A DNA stretch of 64,000 nt. It comes from Bacteroides sp. OM05-12 (GTDB taxonomy: Bacteria > Bacteroidota > Bacteroidia > Bacteroidales > Bacteroidaceae). Position numbers and translations under genes: made by a program. Shown piece after piece: positions 46,927 through 55,840 of this stretch (the first letter of the stretch is position 1; each line of letters opens with the position of its first letter). The stretch covers positions 29,278-93,277 of the forward strand of contig NZ_QSUN01000015.1 of the NCBI RefSeq assembly GCF_003438995.1, read 5' to 3'. A model generated the notes under the pieces. It saw only the letters and a program-made list of their open reading frames with translations, made no database searches and had not been told where the DNA came from.

Positions 46927-47838
46927 TTACTTTTTATAATATGCCAGTATATTTTCTGTGAAACAACATATCTCATCTTGTACGGATTTCGGTTCGAGCA
47001 CCTCTATTTGGTCTGCCTGAAGCAACAAAGCCTGAAAAAATTCATAGTTGGGACGAACATGATACTCATACGTCGTTGAGTCATCATCGCTGTCAATTTC
47101 TCTTTGCGATTTGTGAATAGGTAATGTGGAAAGATATTTACGTGAATAGGCATAAGCCTTGATCACTACCCTTTGGATGGGAATCTCCTTGTCCGCTATG
47201 ATACCAACACATCCCTCGAAGAATTCATTCATGTTGAAATCCTTCGGCATCTTAAATTTTTCATCCAACACTTCAATATCCAGAATACGGTCTAAGGCAT
47301 ATATGCGTATTTGGTCATAGTATGTAGTACGTCCAACGAGATACCATCTGCGATTGTAAACCTTGACAGAATATGGCTCCACCCTAAAAGTGCTGGGGTA
47401 ACCATGTTCGAAACCTTGATGGGTAATTTCCAACACACTGTCGTAGCGCATTGCTTCGAGAATGCGTGTTAGAAACCGACTGCCGGAAGGAATATCTTCA
47501 AACTGAATGCGCCCTTCCAAACTTTTGTCGGCCTGAAGTTGGTTGAGCGTGGCGTACGAATCTATAAGCCATGAGCGCAGACGATCTCCCTCCAATGATT
47601 CCGGAGCATCAATATAATATTTGTAGCCATCTTTGGCATCACATTCAATGGATACATTGAAGATATCAGCAATGGCTTTTTTGTGGTTCATGAATGTGCG
47701 CCATGGTAAGTCATCACCATAACCAAGATTACTCCGTTTCCAAAGTTCGTTGATTTCAGCGTAAGTGATGCGTCCACGACTTCGAATGGTATCTATCAAC
47801 CACACATATCGACCAAACAGATTAGAATTTACCGCCAT
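46927..47838 (-). CDS. WYL-domain transcriptional regulator
   Basis: 303 aa. The N-terminal winged helix (about 8-60; SRGRITYAEINELWKRS) is followed by a WYL domain (about 125-250), seen in YSVKVYNRRWYLVGRTTYYDQIRIYALDRI, and a C-terminal extension with YEYHVRPNYEFFQALLLQADQIEVLEP. WYL domains sense nucleic acid or nucleotide ligands and such regulators commonly control phage defence loci. Gaps to neighbours are 74 and 79 bases. It probably regulates this block. Confidence 0.9.
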   Translation of the reverse strand: MAVNSNLFGRYVWLIDTIRSRGRITYAEINELWKRSNLGYGDDLPWRTFMNHKKAIADIFNVSIECDAKDGYKYYIDAPESLEGDRLRSWLIDSYATLNQLQADKSLEGRIQFEDIPSGSRFLTRILEAMRYDSVLEITHQGFEHGYPSTFRVEPYSVKVYNRRWYLVGRTTYYDQIRIYALDRILDIEVLDEKFKMPKDFNMNEFFEGCVGIIADKEIPIQRVVIKAYAYSRKYLSTLPIHKSQREIDSDDDSTTYEYHVRPNYEFFQALLLQADQIEVLEPKSVQDEICCFTENILAYYKK

Positions 47839-47912
47839 AATTATGAAATATTTTATTTCTGTGTATAAAGATAATTATTCTCTATAAAAGAATATGACAC
47901 AGGTTCTGTTTT

Positions 47913-49997
47913 TTAGTGACTAAAGCCTATTTTCGTTACACTTTTACCCATCCTTTCCTCATTACAGATGGTGATAAGAGTTTCAACCGTGGGTACTGTA
48001 TTACCGATGATTTCCTCCATCATGGCTTTGCGGACAACATTATCTATTTCACCACCACTGAAATCAAAACGAGAGGCAAGCCGAGAGGCTTCGGTTTCTG
48101 CCAGAATCGGCAATTTGTCACGCCAGATGTTGACCTTTGCTTCTATAGTAGGTTTGTCAAAATGTATCTTGAAAAGGAATCGGCGTTCGAATGCCTTATC
48201 AAGATTGTCTGCAAGGTTGGTAGTGGCCACAAGAATGCCATCAAGATTTTCCATTTCTTCAAGAATAATATTCTGTATGGCATTTTCAGTCTGAGCCACA
48301 CTGCTGCTATTGGAGTCTTTACGCTTGGAAAATACTGCGTCAGCCTCATTAAACAGCAGGATAGGTTTTACTTTGCTTTTCTCACACAAACGGTGATATT
48401 TTGTGAACACGTCTTTTATAAGTTTCTCACTTTCGCCAAACCAACAGGTTTTAGTAGCCGAGATGTCAACGTGCATGACAGCACGACCGGTAGTACGAGC
48501 TATCTGCATAACACTTTCCGTCTTACCTGTGCCCGGCAGACCATAGAGCAAAATAGCAACCCCTGTACTCAGATGCTTTTCTTTCAACCGTGCACACATA
48601 CTCGAATAATTACGATCATCCAAGCTATTTCGTAACATCAACAGTTGACGTTCCAGTTTAGGTTCAAAAAACAACTTCTTGGCTGTGATTTTATCAGGTG
48701 AAAGTAAATTCTTGTCTGAAATCTTATCTTCAAACAGAACTATATCCTCCTCAAGAAAAATTTCCTTGCCTTTGTCTGTCAATTCAAGAATCGCTCCGTC
48801 AAAGATACCGCCACCTGTCAATTCCACTAAACCATATTTTTGCAGAGGATACTGTCCGTCCTTAAAAGTGCACCTAACTTTCACCTCTTCCGATTTCGTA
48901 AATATTTCACCGAGTTGGCTTATTCTGTACGAATTCGAATCCACCATCTCATAGCATATCAAATAAAAGATGAGACGGTTTTGTACATCAGGCAGCATAA
49001 AACATAAACGGTTAATCATACTTAAATGCTGATTGGCATTTTCCAATTTTTCGACACTGCGGTATATTCTCCTTGATTTCGAATTATGATGATATTGGAA
49101 AAGGTCATTCAGTTCTTCACGTATTTTTTCAACGAAAGTATAACGATCAAGATTGGTGTTTGATTTAACAAAGACAGAAGAAGCTTCACCGAAAAGCAGA
49201 CTAATTCCTTTATCGGTAAGATACAGGTCCGAGTTATAGTTATCCCAAAACTCCACTAAGCCGGCGGTTATCAGCGGATGTGTATTCTCTATTATCTGTT
49301 TCTTGATGCCGGTACGGTCTATAATGCGGTCATAAACATCTTGAAGAGTACGATTAAGATCTGAACGACCTCCATCACAATCATCTACAAAGTCTTTGCA
49401 TAATTCATAAAAGAGAGTGCGATCTGCTATTTCCTTTACCAATTCTCTTAACTCTTTCACTAATGGTATATTCGAATGTTCATTTTCCATTTGTTCTGTC
49501 TGAACGAATACTTTTTCCGTTGTAATGCGACCATTGTCGCGTTCCTCTATAAGATGGTGTACCGCCTCACAAAAGTCGAATTGATCAAATGCATTTGCAT
49601 TATCCGGTGAAATAAGATTAATTTCACGACCTTCTATGATGGCATAGAATATGTCAGCACAAAGCATAAATTGTTTTTTCGATATCAGCCATTCACTTCG
49701 GTTCTCCGCCATGATGTAGCCTTTGGATAATAGGGAGTTAATCGCCGGAACAAACTCCATAACATCCAATGCCGAACACCCAAAGTAATTGGAAAGGTCG
49801 CCCAAGTCAGTATTTTGGCACGAGCATTGTCGATCAAGAATAGCAACCAAAATCATAGTTTCCTCTTTTGAGGAGAGAAATAGCTCTCTTTTAATCGCTT
49901 CCAGCGTAGGTGTGATCAAATTGAGACGCTTCAATTTACAGTCTTTCAATTTAGAAGCAGCAATTCGTATATTCTGCATTAATGACACATTTTCCAT
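47913..49997 (-). CDS. AAA+ ATPase with three N-terminal winged-helix-like segments
   Basis: 694 aa. Residues 1-440 hold three similar helical/winged segments (about 40-125, 185-290, 330-440), the last two ending in LTDKGISLLF and LTDKGKEIFL, as in winged-helix wings. The AAA+ core follows: Walker A LLYGLPGTGKTES (K492), Walker B ILLFNEADAVF, sensor 1 LVATTNLADNLD and arginine finger ERRF, then the lid. Walker B has N where most have D before E-A-D. It resembles membrane-free remodelling or clamp-loader-like ATPases. It follows the FtsZ-C-like gene by 64 bases. A TAATTTTG element at 50018-50025 may give it its own promoter. Confidence 0.87.
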   Translation of the reverse strand: MENVSLMQNIRIAASKLKDCKLKRLNLITPTLEAIKRELFLSSKEETMILVAILDRQCSCQNTDLGDLSNYFGCSALDVMEFVPAINSLLSKGYIMAENRSEWLISKKQFMLCADIFYAIIEGREINLISPDNANAFDQFDFCEAVHHLIEERDNGRITTEKVFVQTEQMENEHSNIPLVKELRELVKEIADRTLFYELCKDFVDDCDGGRSDLNRTLQDVYDRIIDRTGIKKQIIENTHPLITAGLVEFWDNYNSDLYLTDKGISLLFGEASSVFVKSNTNLDRYTFVEKIREELNDLFQYHHNSKSRRIYRSVEKLENANQHLSMINRLCFMLPDVQNRLIFYLICYEMVDSNSYRISQLGEIFTKSEEVKVRCTFKDGQYPLQKYGLVELTGGGIFDGAILELTDKGKEIFLEEDIVLFEDKISDKNLLSPDKITAKKLFFEPKLERQLLMLRNSLDDRNYSSMCARLKEKHLSTGVAILLYGLPGTGKTESVMQIARTTGRAVMHVDISATKTCWFGESEKLIKDVFTKYHRLCEKSKVKPILLFNEADAVFSKRKDSNSSSVAQTENAIQNIILEEMENLDGILVATTNLADNLDKAFERRFLFKIHFDKPTIEAKVNIWRDKLPILAETEASRLASRFDFSGGEIDNVVRKAMMEEIIGNTVPTVETLITICNEERMGKSVTKIGFSH

Positions 49998-50017
49998 ATA
50001 TCTTAAAATTTATGCCA

Positions 50018-50025
50018 CAAAATTA
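50018..50025 (-). promoter_or_regulatory. Possible internal -7 element before the AAA+ gene
   Basis: TAATTTTG on the minus strand, 21 bases before the ATG; a short ATGCC/GGCAT hairpin lies just upstream (50036-50053) and could be an operator. Confidence 0.35.
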
Positions 50026-50061
50026 CGATCCGTCAATGCCAAATAAAGGCATAGGTTTTTA

Positions 50062-50493
50062 TTATTTCCTTGAAAGATTGGTCGCGGCAATTTTGATAAG
50101 AACGCCTTCTCCACTCTCACGATGGCTCAATCCCCAAGCTACATCCGCATTGAAATCAAGTTGATTAAGGAATGTTTGCACTGATATCATCTCATCCATT
50201 TTCATAGGATTACCCACACTGTCACAAATTTGAAATAAGAATCTTTCTGCCGACATAATATCAAAATTAGGAGCAATTCGCATAGCTTCTACAAGAGCGG
50301 TATCAAATGCATTTCCAACTCTGTTAATGCCATCACCATATCCCTCCACAAAAATAACATTCCTTGTTCCACTGATTAGGTGATGAAACTCATCTATATC
50401 CAACCGTATGGGATCACCATCAAAGAAACCGAACCAAAGTTCGACTTCTCTGATAATTTCTTCTGCCGGATTCATAATAAAACGACTTTCCAT
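50062..50493 (-). CDS. FtsZ C-terminal-domain-like protein lacking the GTPase domain
   Basis: 143 aa from the ATG at 50493, four bases after the preceding stop (TAATATTATG). The run GDGINRVGNAFDTALVEAM, then AERFLFQICDSVGNPMKMDE, and NADVAWGLSHRESGEGVLIK with a final AAT matches by eye the C-terminal half of FtsZ (the GEDRAEEAAEMA, GVLVNITAGFDLRLDE and VIGTSLDPD ... VTVVATG order in E. coli). There is no tubulin GTP-binding G-box (GGGTGTG) and the protein begins where the FtsZ domain boundary would lie. It may bind or act with the AAA+ protein. Alternative: an unrelated alpha/beta fold of similar pattern. The fold call needs testing. Confidence 0.55.
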   Translation of the reverse strand: MESRFIMNPAEEIIREVELWFGFFDGDPIRLDIDEFHHLISGTRNVIFVEGYGDGINRVGNAFDTALVEAMRIAPNFDIMSAERFLFQICDSVGNPMKMDEMISVQTFLNQLDFNADVAWGLSHRESGEGVLIKIAATNLSRK

Positions 50494-50497
50494 AATA

Positions 50498-50737
50498 TTA
50501 GTTTCGTTTACGAATAATCCAAGTACGTCCCTCATTCATTGAGAAAAACAGACCTTTGTCGGTAGTTCCCATCAATTCCTTTCCACCATCCATGAGATCT
50601 GAGAAAACCCCAGTATTAGAACTTCCCGGATACCGTATTATCCATGTACGACCTTGATTAGTAGAGAACTCCAGTTTCTTACTATCCTTGGGAGAGATAC
50701 GTATCATCTCTTTCTCCCGATTAATCATTGTAGGCAT
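50498..50737 (-). CDS. 79-aa protein with two Asp-box-like (BNR) repeats
   Basis: The frame is longer upstream, but the true start is taken at the ATG at 50737, with a promoter element at 50779-50786; 50728 is an alternative. Two repeats are clear: FSTNQGRTWIIR and FSMNEGRTWIIR, each the SxDxGxTW Asp-box shape with Asn for Asp, separated by DLMDGGKELMGTTDKGL. Asp-boxes sit on beta-propeller hairpins, but two repeats make no propeller by themselves; it may form a small adaptor. It is the first gene of the accessory operon and 4 bases from the next. Confidence 0.75.
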   Translation of the reverse strand: MPTMINREKEMIRISPKDSKKLEFSTNQGRTWIIRYPGSSNTGVFSDLMDGGKELMGTTDKGLFFSMNEGRTWIIRKRN

Positions 50738-50778
50738 AATGCTTTTGTTTATAAAGTTATTTGTTACTATTAACGATG

Positions 50779-50786
50779 CAAAGATA
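50779..50786 (-). promoter_or_regulatory. Promoter element of the accessory operon
   Basis: TATCTTTG on the minus strand, 41 bases before the first ATG at 50737. A TTTTG is 15 bases further up, which is closer than the usual -33 spacing. Confidence 0.5.
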
Positions 50787-50913
50787 ATGAGGTAGTTATG
50801 CCAAAATGAATCATGATCCGGATTGTTTTGTGATAAAATCAAATAGAGGAAAAAGAAGTAATCAAAAGAGAAGTGGAGCACAAAGCCATCCCAAACCATA
50901 CTATCTAATACAA

Positions 50914-50946
50914 TTTTGGCGCGGACTGTATGAATCCGCGCCAAAA
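50914..50946 (-). terminator. Hairpin after the secreted-protein gene (TTTTGGCGCGGA arms)
   Basis: Perfect 12-bp arms TTTTGGCGCGGA (50914-50925) and TCCGCGCCAAAA (50935-50946), 9-base loop. It lies past the 709-aa gene stop and insulates it from the accessory operon. Arm shared with 29314-29366. Confidence 0.65.
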
Positions 50947-50974
50947 GAAAGAATTTACAAGCCGCTCCGTTTCC

Positions 50975-53104
50975 CTACAAGTTCAAAGCCTTACGGGTAT
51001 TTGTACTTCCGTCATTGAAAGTATCTACTTGGATAACGATTCCTTTTTCATCCGCCCGTACAGGTTGGCCGTATATGTTGTAAGTATCGGTACGTACAAT
51101 TTTCTTATCAATGTTAGGACGTGTGATACCGGTTGTTATCAGACTTCCCTGCCCTTCCGTACCTTTAAATCCGTCGCTTTCCGTCCACACGGCACGCGCC
51201 GATGTGCCAACAGTATCACCTATACGGTAAACCATCTCTACGGAAAGTTTCTCGAACTCTTCGTATACATAGAATTGGAACCTGCTTTGAGAAAGCGAGC
51301 CAAAGAGGTCATAACTGTCATTAAAGCCGACCGGAATCTCTATCATCTCTTTCGTCAGGTTTTTATAATGTCCACCGTCTGCCAATGGCTTAAATGTATA
51401 TAGCTGGTCATCAAAATAGACTCTGATATACATGCTGTCTTGTAGGATACGGTTTCCGTCTTCATCTTCGGCAACGTACCGGACTGCAAAATTCTTGCCG
51501 GGTACACTCTGATATGAAATATCGTTTATAGCCGACGGGATAGCCGGTTTCAGGTCAAATTCCGTTAACGTCAGGTCATGGCAGGCTTCACTGATGATTC
51601 CGCCCAGATGCATCACGTAATAATCCGGAGAGCTGAACGTATCGCCATCGATGTTCAACACATAATCATCTTTCAGTTCGTATGTATTGTCGCCTTCTTC
51701 ATCCTGCCCCGTCACCGTAGCACCATGCAGATAGGTAGGAAACGGACCGTCACCGATGTAATCCCCGATATATTGTCCGGATGGGAATGTAATGGTCTTG
51801 CCGTTTGAAATACCATATATCCACGAATCATTCATGTATTGCATATAGTAGGACGCTTTCTGAATGAAAACGGTATCTCCGGAAAAGGCGACATTGGTCA
51901 TATAAGAAACCTCTTTTTCATAATTCTTACTTGAGATATAGCTGATGGAATACAACTTCTTCTCCGCAGATGCAGAAGGAGAGACGGCTTTTTCATTGAA
52001 CGGACGCATTTCAAAATTGAGCGCTCCGCTAAACGGCGTACCCTTTTTGGAGCTTGCCTGCACAACGACAATGCCATCCTCTGTCTTCAAATTATCTCCT
52101 TCTACAATCAATGTCAGGTTGTCCGACGGAGTATATCCGAATTCTCTGGGATATTTTTCATTGGGCACATAATCCGTCCCTGCAAACAAATAGACATCTA
52201 TACTTTGCGACAATGAGGTATACACCCCCAGATACTGTCCGCACGGGATTTCAATACTGTTGCCTTTCTTGATGCCATACACCCATGCCCTGGGAAGTTG
52301 CGCCGCAATGCCTTGGATAAACACACTGTCTTTCTCACCATATACCACTTTGCCTCCCTTTTCGGTATATCCGTAATAAACATCGTCAAAGTAGGTCATA
52401 TAGTTCAGTTGCTCACCCTCCGGAGTAGGACGCGGAACGGGCACTTCCTGCACATAAGTATCCGGTTCCGTACCGACATAAAAACGGTCGAACCCGGTTA
52501 CATTCACATACTTGGCAGTTGTACAATGATGAATCGCGAAGTAATAGTCTCCACTTTCTTCGGGAGTGAAGGAGGTCTGTACTTTTGTCCAATCCGCCAT
52601 TTCCTGAGCTTTATCTCCGGTATAGTCCATCAATACAGTGGTTTGCGCTTCTGCCGTACGCTCTTTACCGGCGGTTATTTCTATTTCCTCCAATATGCCG
52701 TCGAAGCCGGGGGCATAACACCATAAACTGATGTTATAGCTCTTTCCTTGTTCCAAACTTACAGCCGTAGAAATCGCCCATCCATTGCGTGAGGCCTTCT
52801 GATCGTATGCCGAAACCAAATTGTATTCACCGTCGATAGGACGCTTTCCGCTTACTTTGCCCAAGGTCATTTTATTGGCGGCATCTATTATCACCCAATC
52901 GCAACCTTCTTCAAACGACTGGATATAGACAGCTGCCGACTCTCCCGCCTGCTCAACGGCACGGGATATACCACCCTTCTTTTGTGCATCGACAGGAAAT
53001 AGATTTTCAACGTTGAGTCTGCTCCCGGAAGTAACTGATTGCGCCATGCCTGTAATTGTACATAGTAACATGGTTGCCAACATAAAGTAAACTTTTCTCT
53101 TCAT
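50975..53104 (-). CDS. Secreted protein with duplicated domain, function unknown
   Basis: 709 aa from the ATG at 53104, which starts a signal peptide (MKRKVYFMLATMLLCTITGM, cut after MAQ). Residues from about 55 resemble a jelly-roll of the choice-of-anchor type. Two repeats follow: DSVFIQGIAAQLPRAWVYGI ... IPCGQYLGVY and DTVFIQKASYYMQYMNDSWI ... FPSGQYIGDY, each after YMT. The C-terminus reads YNIYGQPV ... KGIVIQVD ... NTRKALNL, resembling the tails of type IX secreted proteins, though weakly. An exported surface or periplasmic protein; ligand unknown. Promoter element at 53131-53138. The regulator gene upstream may control it. Confidence 0.8.
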   Translation of the reverse strand: MKRKVYFMLATMLLCTITGMAQSVTSGSRLNVENLFPVDAQKKGGISRAVEQAGESAAVYIQSFEEGCDWVIIDAANKMTLGKVSGKRPIDGEYNLVSAYDQKASRNGWAISTAVSLEQGKSYNISLWCYAPGFDGILEEIEITAGKERTAEAQTTVLMDYTGDKAQEMADWTKVQTSFTPEESGDYYFAIHHCTTAKYVNVTGFDRFYVGTEPDTYVQEVPVPRPTPEGEQLNYMTYFDDVYYGYTEKGGKVVYGEKDSVFIQGIAAQLPRAWVYGIKKGNSIEIPCGQYLGVYTSLSQSIDVYLFAGTDYVPNEKYPREFGYTPSDNLTLIVEGDNLKTEDGIVVVQASSKKGTPFSGALNFEMRPFNEKAVSPSASAEKKLYSISYISSKNYEKEVSYMTNVAFSGDTVFIQKASYYMQYMNDSWIYGISNGKTITFPSGQYIGDYIGDGPFPTYLHGATVTGQDEEGDNTYELKDDYVLNIDGDTFSSPDYYVMHLGGIISEACHDLTLTEFDLKPAIPSAINDISYQSVPGKNFAVRYVAEDEDGNRILQDSMYIRVYFDDQLYTFKPLADGGHYKNLTKEMIEIPVGFNDSYDLFGSLSQSRFQFYVYEEFEKLSVEMVYRIGDTVGTSARAVWTESDGFKGTEGQGSLITTGITRPNIDKKIVRTDTYNIYGQPVRADEKGIVIQVDTFNDGSTNTRKALNL

Positions 53105-53130
53105 AAGATTCTTTTTTTGGATTACAACAG

Positions 53131-53138
53131 CAAATCTA
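53131..53138 (-). promoter_or_regulatory. -7 promoter element of the secreted-protein gene
   Basis: TAGATTTG on the minus strand, 26 bases before the ATG at 53104; supports that start. Confidence 0.55.
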
Positions 53139-53216
53139 GAGTTCTTTTCTTTATCATGCAACCGCTACCTTTTTGATTTCATGAATTTGTAACGGAAGTA
53201 AGCCGTTTGGTATCAA

Positions 53217-54986
53217 TTAATTAGTTTTCTGCTGCTGTTGTATAGCCAACTGTTGGTAAATGGACGGATTGATACCGGTCGCTTTTTTAAATAACATGAT
53301 AAAACTGCTTTGGGATTTATAGCCCACACTCTCGGCAATGGCCTTAATCGTGTAGTTGCCGTATTTCTTGGTATTCATCAATCGTATTTGCGCTTCCCGT
53401 ATCCGGTATTCATTGATGAAAGTGCGGAAGTTCTTATTATAAGTTTCATTTATGATTTGCGACAGGTAGTGAGAATTAGTCCCGGTAAGCTCGGCAAGAC
53501 GCGAAATGGAGAAGTTACAGTTAAACACTTCATCGGTATTCTCCATGACCACCTCCAGCCAGGCTAGAATCTGCTTACGCTGCTCATCGCTAATTACACT
53601 GGAAGAGCCACCCTTACCAGTTTCCTTTTCACCGTCCTGTTCGCCCGCATCGGCATCGGTTTGTTCCTGATTGTCTTTCAGCTGCCGAATGAGACTTTGA
53701 GCCTGTTCCAACTCTTTGGTCTGTTCCAGATGCTTTTTCCTGCTTTCCTGTTCGGCTCGTAGAATGATGGCATTTCTTTCAAACAGATCGACGTACGCTT
53801 TATGCAATTTCCGCTTTTGCCGGATGGTAATGGTCGTCAGCACAGAGAACAACAATAGTCCGAACAAGACACAGATCAACTGGATGCGAAACGTGCGTAT
53901 TTGCTCCTCTTTCTCCTCCTTTTCTATATTCAGCCGCTTGATTTTCTCGTAGTTCTGTTCCATCTCATAGAGAAAGTGCGCGCTTTTTGCTTCGCTGAAA
54001 TGATTCGTATCGAGCAAACTGTCCGACAATTCCCAATATTGCAACTTATAGGCCATCGCCTTCTGCTTTTCTCCATCCTCTTCGTAACACTCAACCAGTT
54101 GTTTCAAGGTATTCCGCAGATTGGGCAACAGGTTGTTTTCCGAGGCAAACCGGTAATTGGTCAACAAATAATGATAAGCGGAATCCCGCTTACCGGGCTG
54201 TTCCATATACAAAACTCCCAGTGTCTCATAAATAACCGACTGATGACCGGGTGCCAAGTGGGCTGCACGGGCATAATCGAGAGCGCGGTTCAAACAAGTG
54301 ACGGCTTCCGCGTAACAACTGTCGTTGTAGTACAGCCACCCTTTATTCAGATGAGAATAAAAGATAACGGTAGAATCCTCCCCACCGAATTCTTCCACCA
54401 GCTCTCGGTTATAAAGCTCCGACTTATCCTTTATATTCTGATTACTGCAATGGCACGCCAGGTTCGTCAGAAGAATCTTTTCATTTTTCCGGTCATTGAG
54501 TTCCCTGCTCAAAACCAATCCTTTCTCAAAAGAGCTGATGCTGATTTTAAAATCGTTGAGAGATGAATATACACATCCGATATTATTGTAAAGTGCCGGA
54601 AGCAGTTCCATGAAATTATTCTCTTCACAATGCTGAATCCCCAGCATCAGGAAATCCAACGCTTTCATATAGTTATTCTTGCTATAATACGCCACTCCCG
54701 CCTCCTTACAGGCTTTGGCACATAAATATTTCTCAGCCAGAGGCATCTGGTTGTCATATCTTCCGGCCAAAAGGATATAGCACCCGATGGCGCTATCCAA
54801 CTGGTTCCTGTTTTTATAGCTCTCCGATAGAATAAACAGACTGTCGGTAGGCATATCAGACAGTTTTCCATAATCGACCGATTCCGCCCCGATTAAAGGG
54901 ATAAACCTATAATTTATTCCCAAGACGAGCAAAAGAACGGTTAGTATTCGTAGCTTATCAATAGTTCTTCTCATATCAGAGTACAT
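53217..54986 (-). CDS. Membrane-anchored TPR protein with AraC-type DNA-binding domain
   Basis: 589 aa (an ATG at 54974 is also possible). N-terminal signal or membrane segment (about 12-25), a series of TPR-like repeats over about 40-340, a membrane helix (about 362-382, QLICVLFGLLLFSVLTTI), a coiled coil (about 395-440), and a C-terminal AraC helix-turn-helix pair: FSISRLAELTGTNSHYLSQI and YTIKAIAESVGYKSQSSFIM. This one-component design (periplasmic TPRs, cytoplasmic AraC) is common in Bacteroides. The spacer upstream carries a GGGAA/TTCCC palindrome at 55003-55017 and the 23-bp inverted-repeat array. Target unknown; the adjacent secreted-protein gene is the first candidate. Confidence 0.88.
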   Translation of the reverse strand: MYSDMRRTIDKLRILTVLLLVLGINYRFIPLIGAESVDYGKLSDMPTDSLFILSESYKNRNQLDSAIGCYILLAGRYDNQMPLAEKYLCAKACKEAGVAYYSKNNYMKALDFLMLGIQHCEENNFMELLPALYNNIGCVYSSLNDFKISISSFEKGLVLSRELNDRKNEKILLTNLACHCSNQNIKDKSELYNRELVEEFGGEDSTVIFYSHLNKGWLYYNDSCYAEAVTCLNRALDYARAAHLAPGHQSVIYETLGVLYMEQPGKRDSAYHYLLTNYRFASENNLLPNLRNTLKQLVECYEEDGEKQKAMAYKLQYWELSDSLLDTNHFSEAKSAHFLYEMEQNYEKIKRLNIEKEEKEEQIRTFRIQLICVLFGLLLFSVLTTITIRQKRKLHKAYVDLFERNAIILRAEQESRKKHLEQTKELEQAQSLIRQLKDNQEQTDADAGEQDGEKETGKGGSSSVISDEQRKQILAWLEVVMENTDEVFNCNFSISRLAELTGTNSHYLSQIINETYNKNFRTFINEYRIREAQIRLMNTKKYGNYTIKAIAESVGYKSQSSFIMLFKKATGINPSIYQQLAIQQQQKTN

Positions 54987-55163
54987 AAATTTAGAATAAG
55001 GGGGGAATATATTTCCCTATTAATTACTAGGGCAATATATCAAGAAAATTCCGAATCTACAAGAAAGAAAAGAAAAATATCATCAGACAAAGAAAGGCAA
55101 GACGTCTTATAAAACAATCCCCCTGCTACCCTATCAAGATAAAATTCATCTGCACGTTCAATT

Positions 55164-55230
55164 AGTTTCACAATATATGGAACTCTTGTTTCATAATATA
55201 TGGAACTAAAGTTTCACAAAATATGAAACT
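55164..55230. repeat. Three 21-bp inverted repeats on a 23-bp period
   Basis: Sites at 55164-55184, 55187-55207 and 55210-55230, each of the form GTTTCA-(A/T-rich)-TGRAAC. The third is the most symmetric (AGTTTCA...TGAAACT). It lies about 180 bases upstream of the AraC/TPR gene and 120 bases after the V-ATPase operon, in the spacer 54987-55348, so it could be an operator array for the regulator gene. Confidence 0.7.
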
Positions 55231-55274
55231 GACGCTTCTCCCTTGTCCGTTTCCCGATGCCTGCCGGAGTGATA

Positions 55275-55321
55275 CAAAAAAAGAACGTGCGAACGTTTGG
55301 AAACCAAACGAACGCACGTTC
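55275..55321 (-). terminator. Intrinsic terminator of the V-ATPase operon
   Basis: Stem GAACGTGCG (55283-55291) with CGCACGTTC (55313-55321), an inner CGTTTGG/CCAAACG stem, and AA/AA internal loop; on the minus strand a T7 run follows. It begins 28 bases after the subunit K stop. Confidence 0.92.
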
Positions 55322-55348
55322 ACTAAATATGAAATTGTCTTCGATGTA

Positions 55349-55819
<471 letters not shown>

Positions 55820-55840
55820 TTATTTTATTTGTTTGTTTCT

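Noticed and set aside
42795..50737. Block considered as a BREX, DISARM or known GmrSD system
   Set aside because: No PglZ, BrxC, methyltransferase or helicase gene is present; only the DUF262/DUF1524 and WYL parts are shared with known loci.
53310..54566. Plus-strand frames opposite the AraC/TPR gene
   Set aside because: Antisense shadows; the minus-strand reading has clear domain structure.
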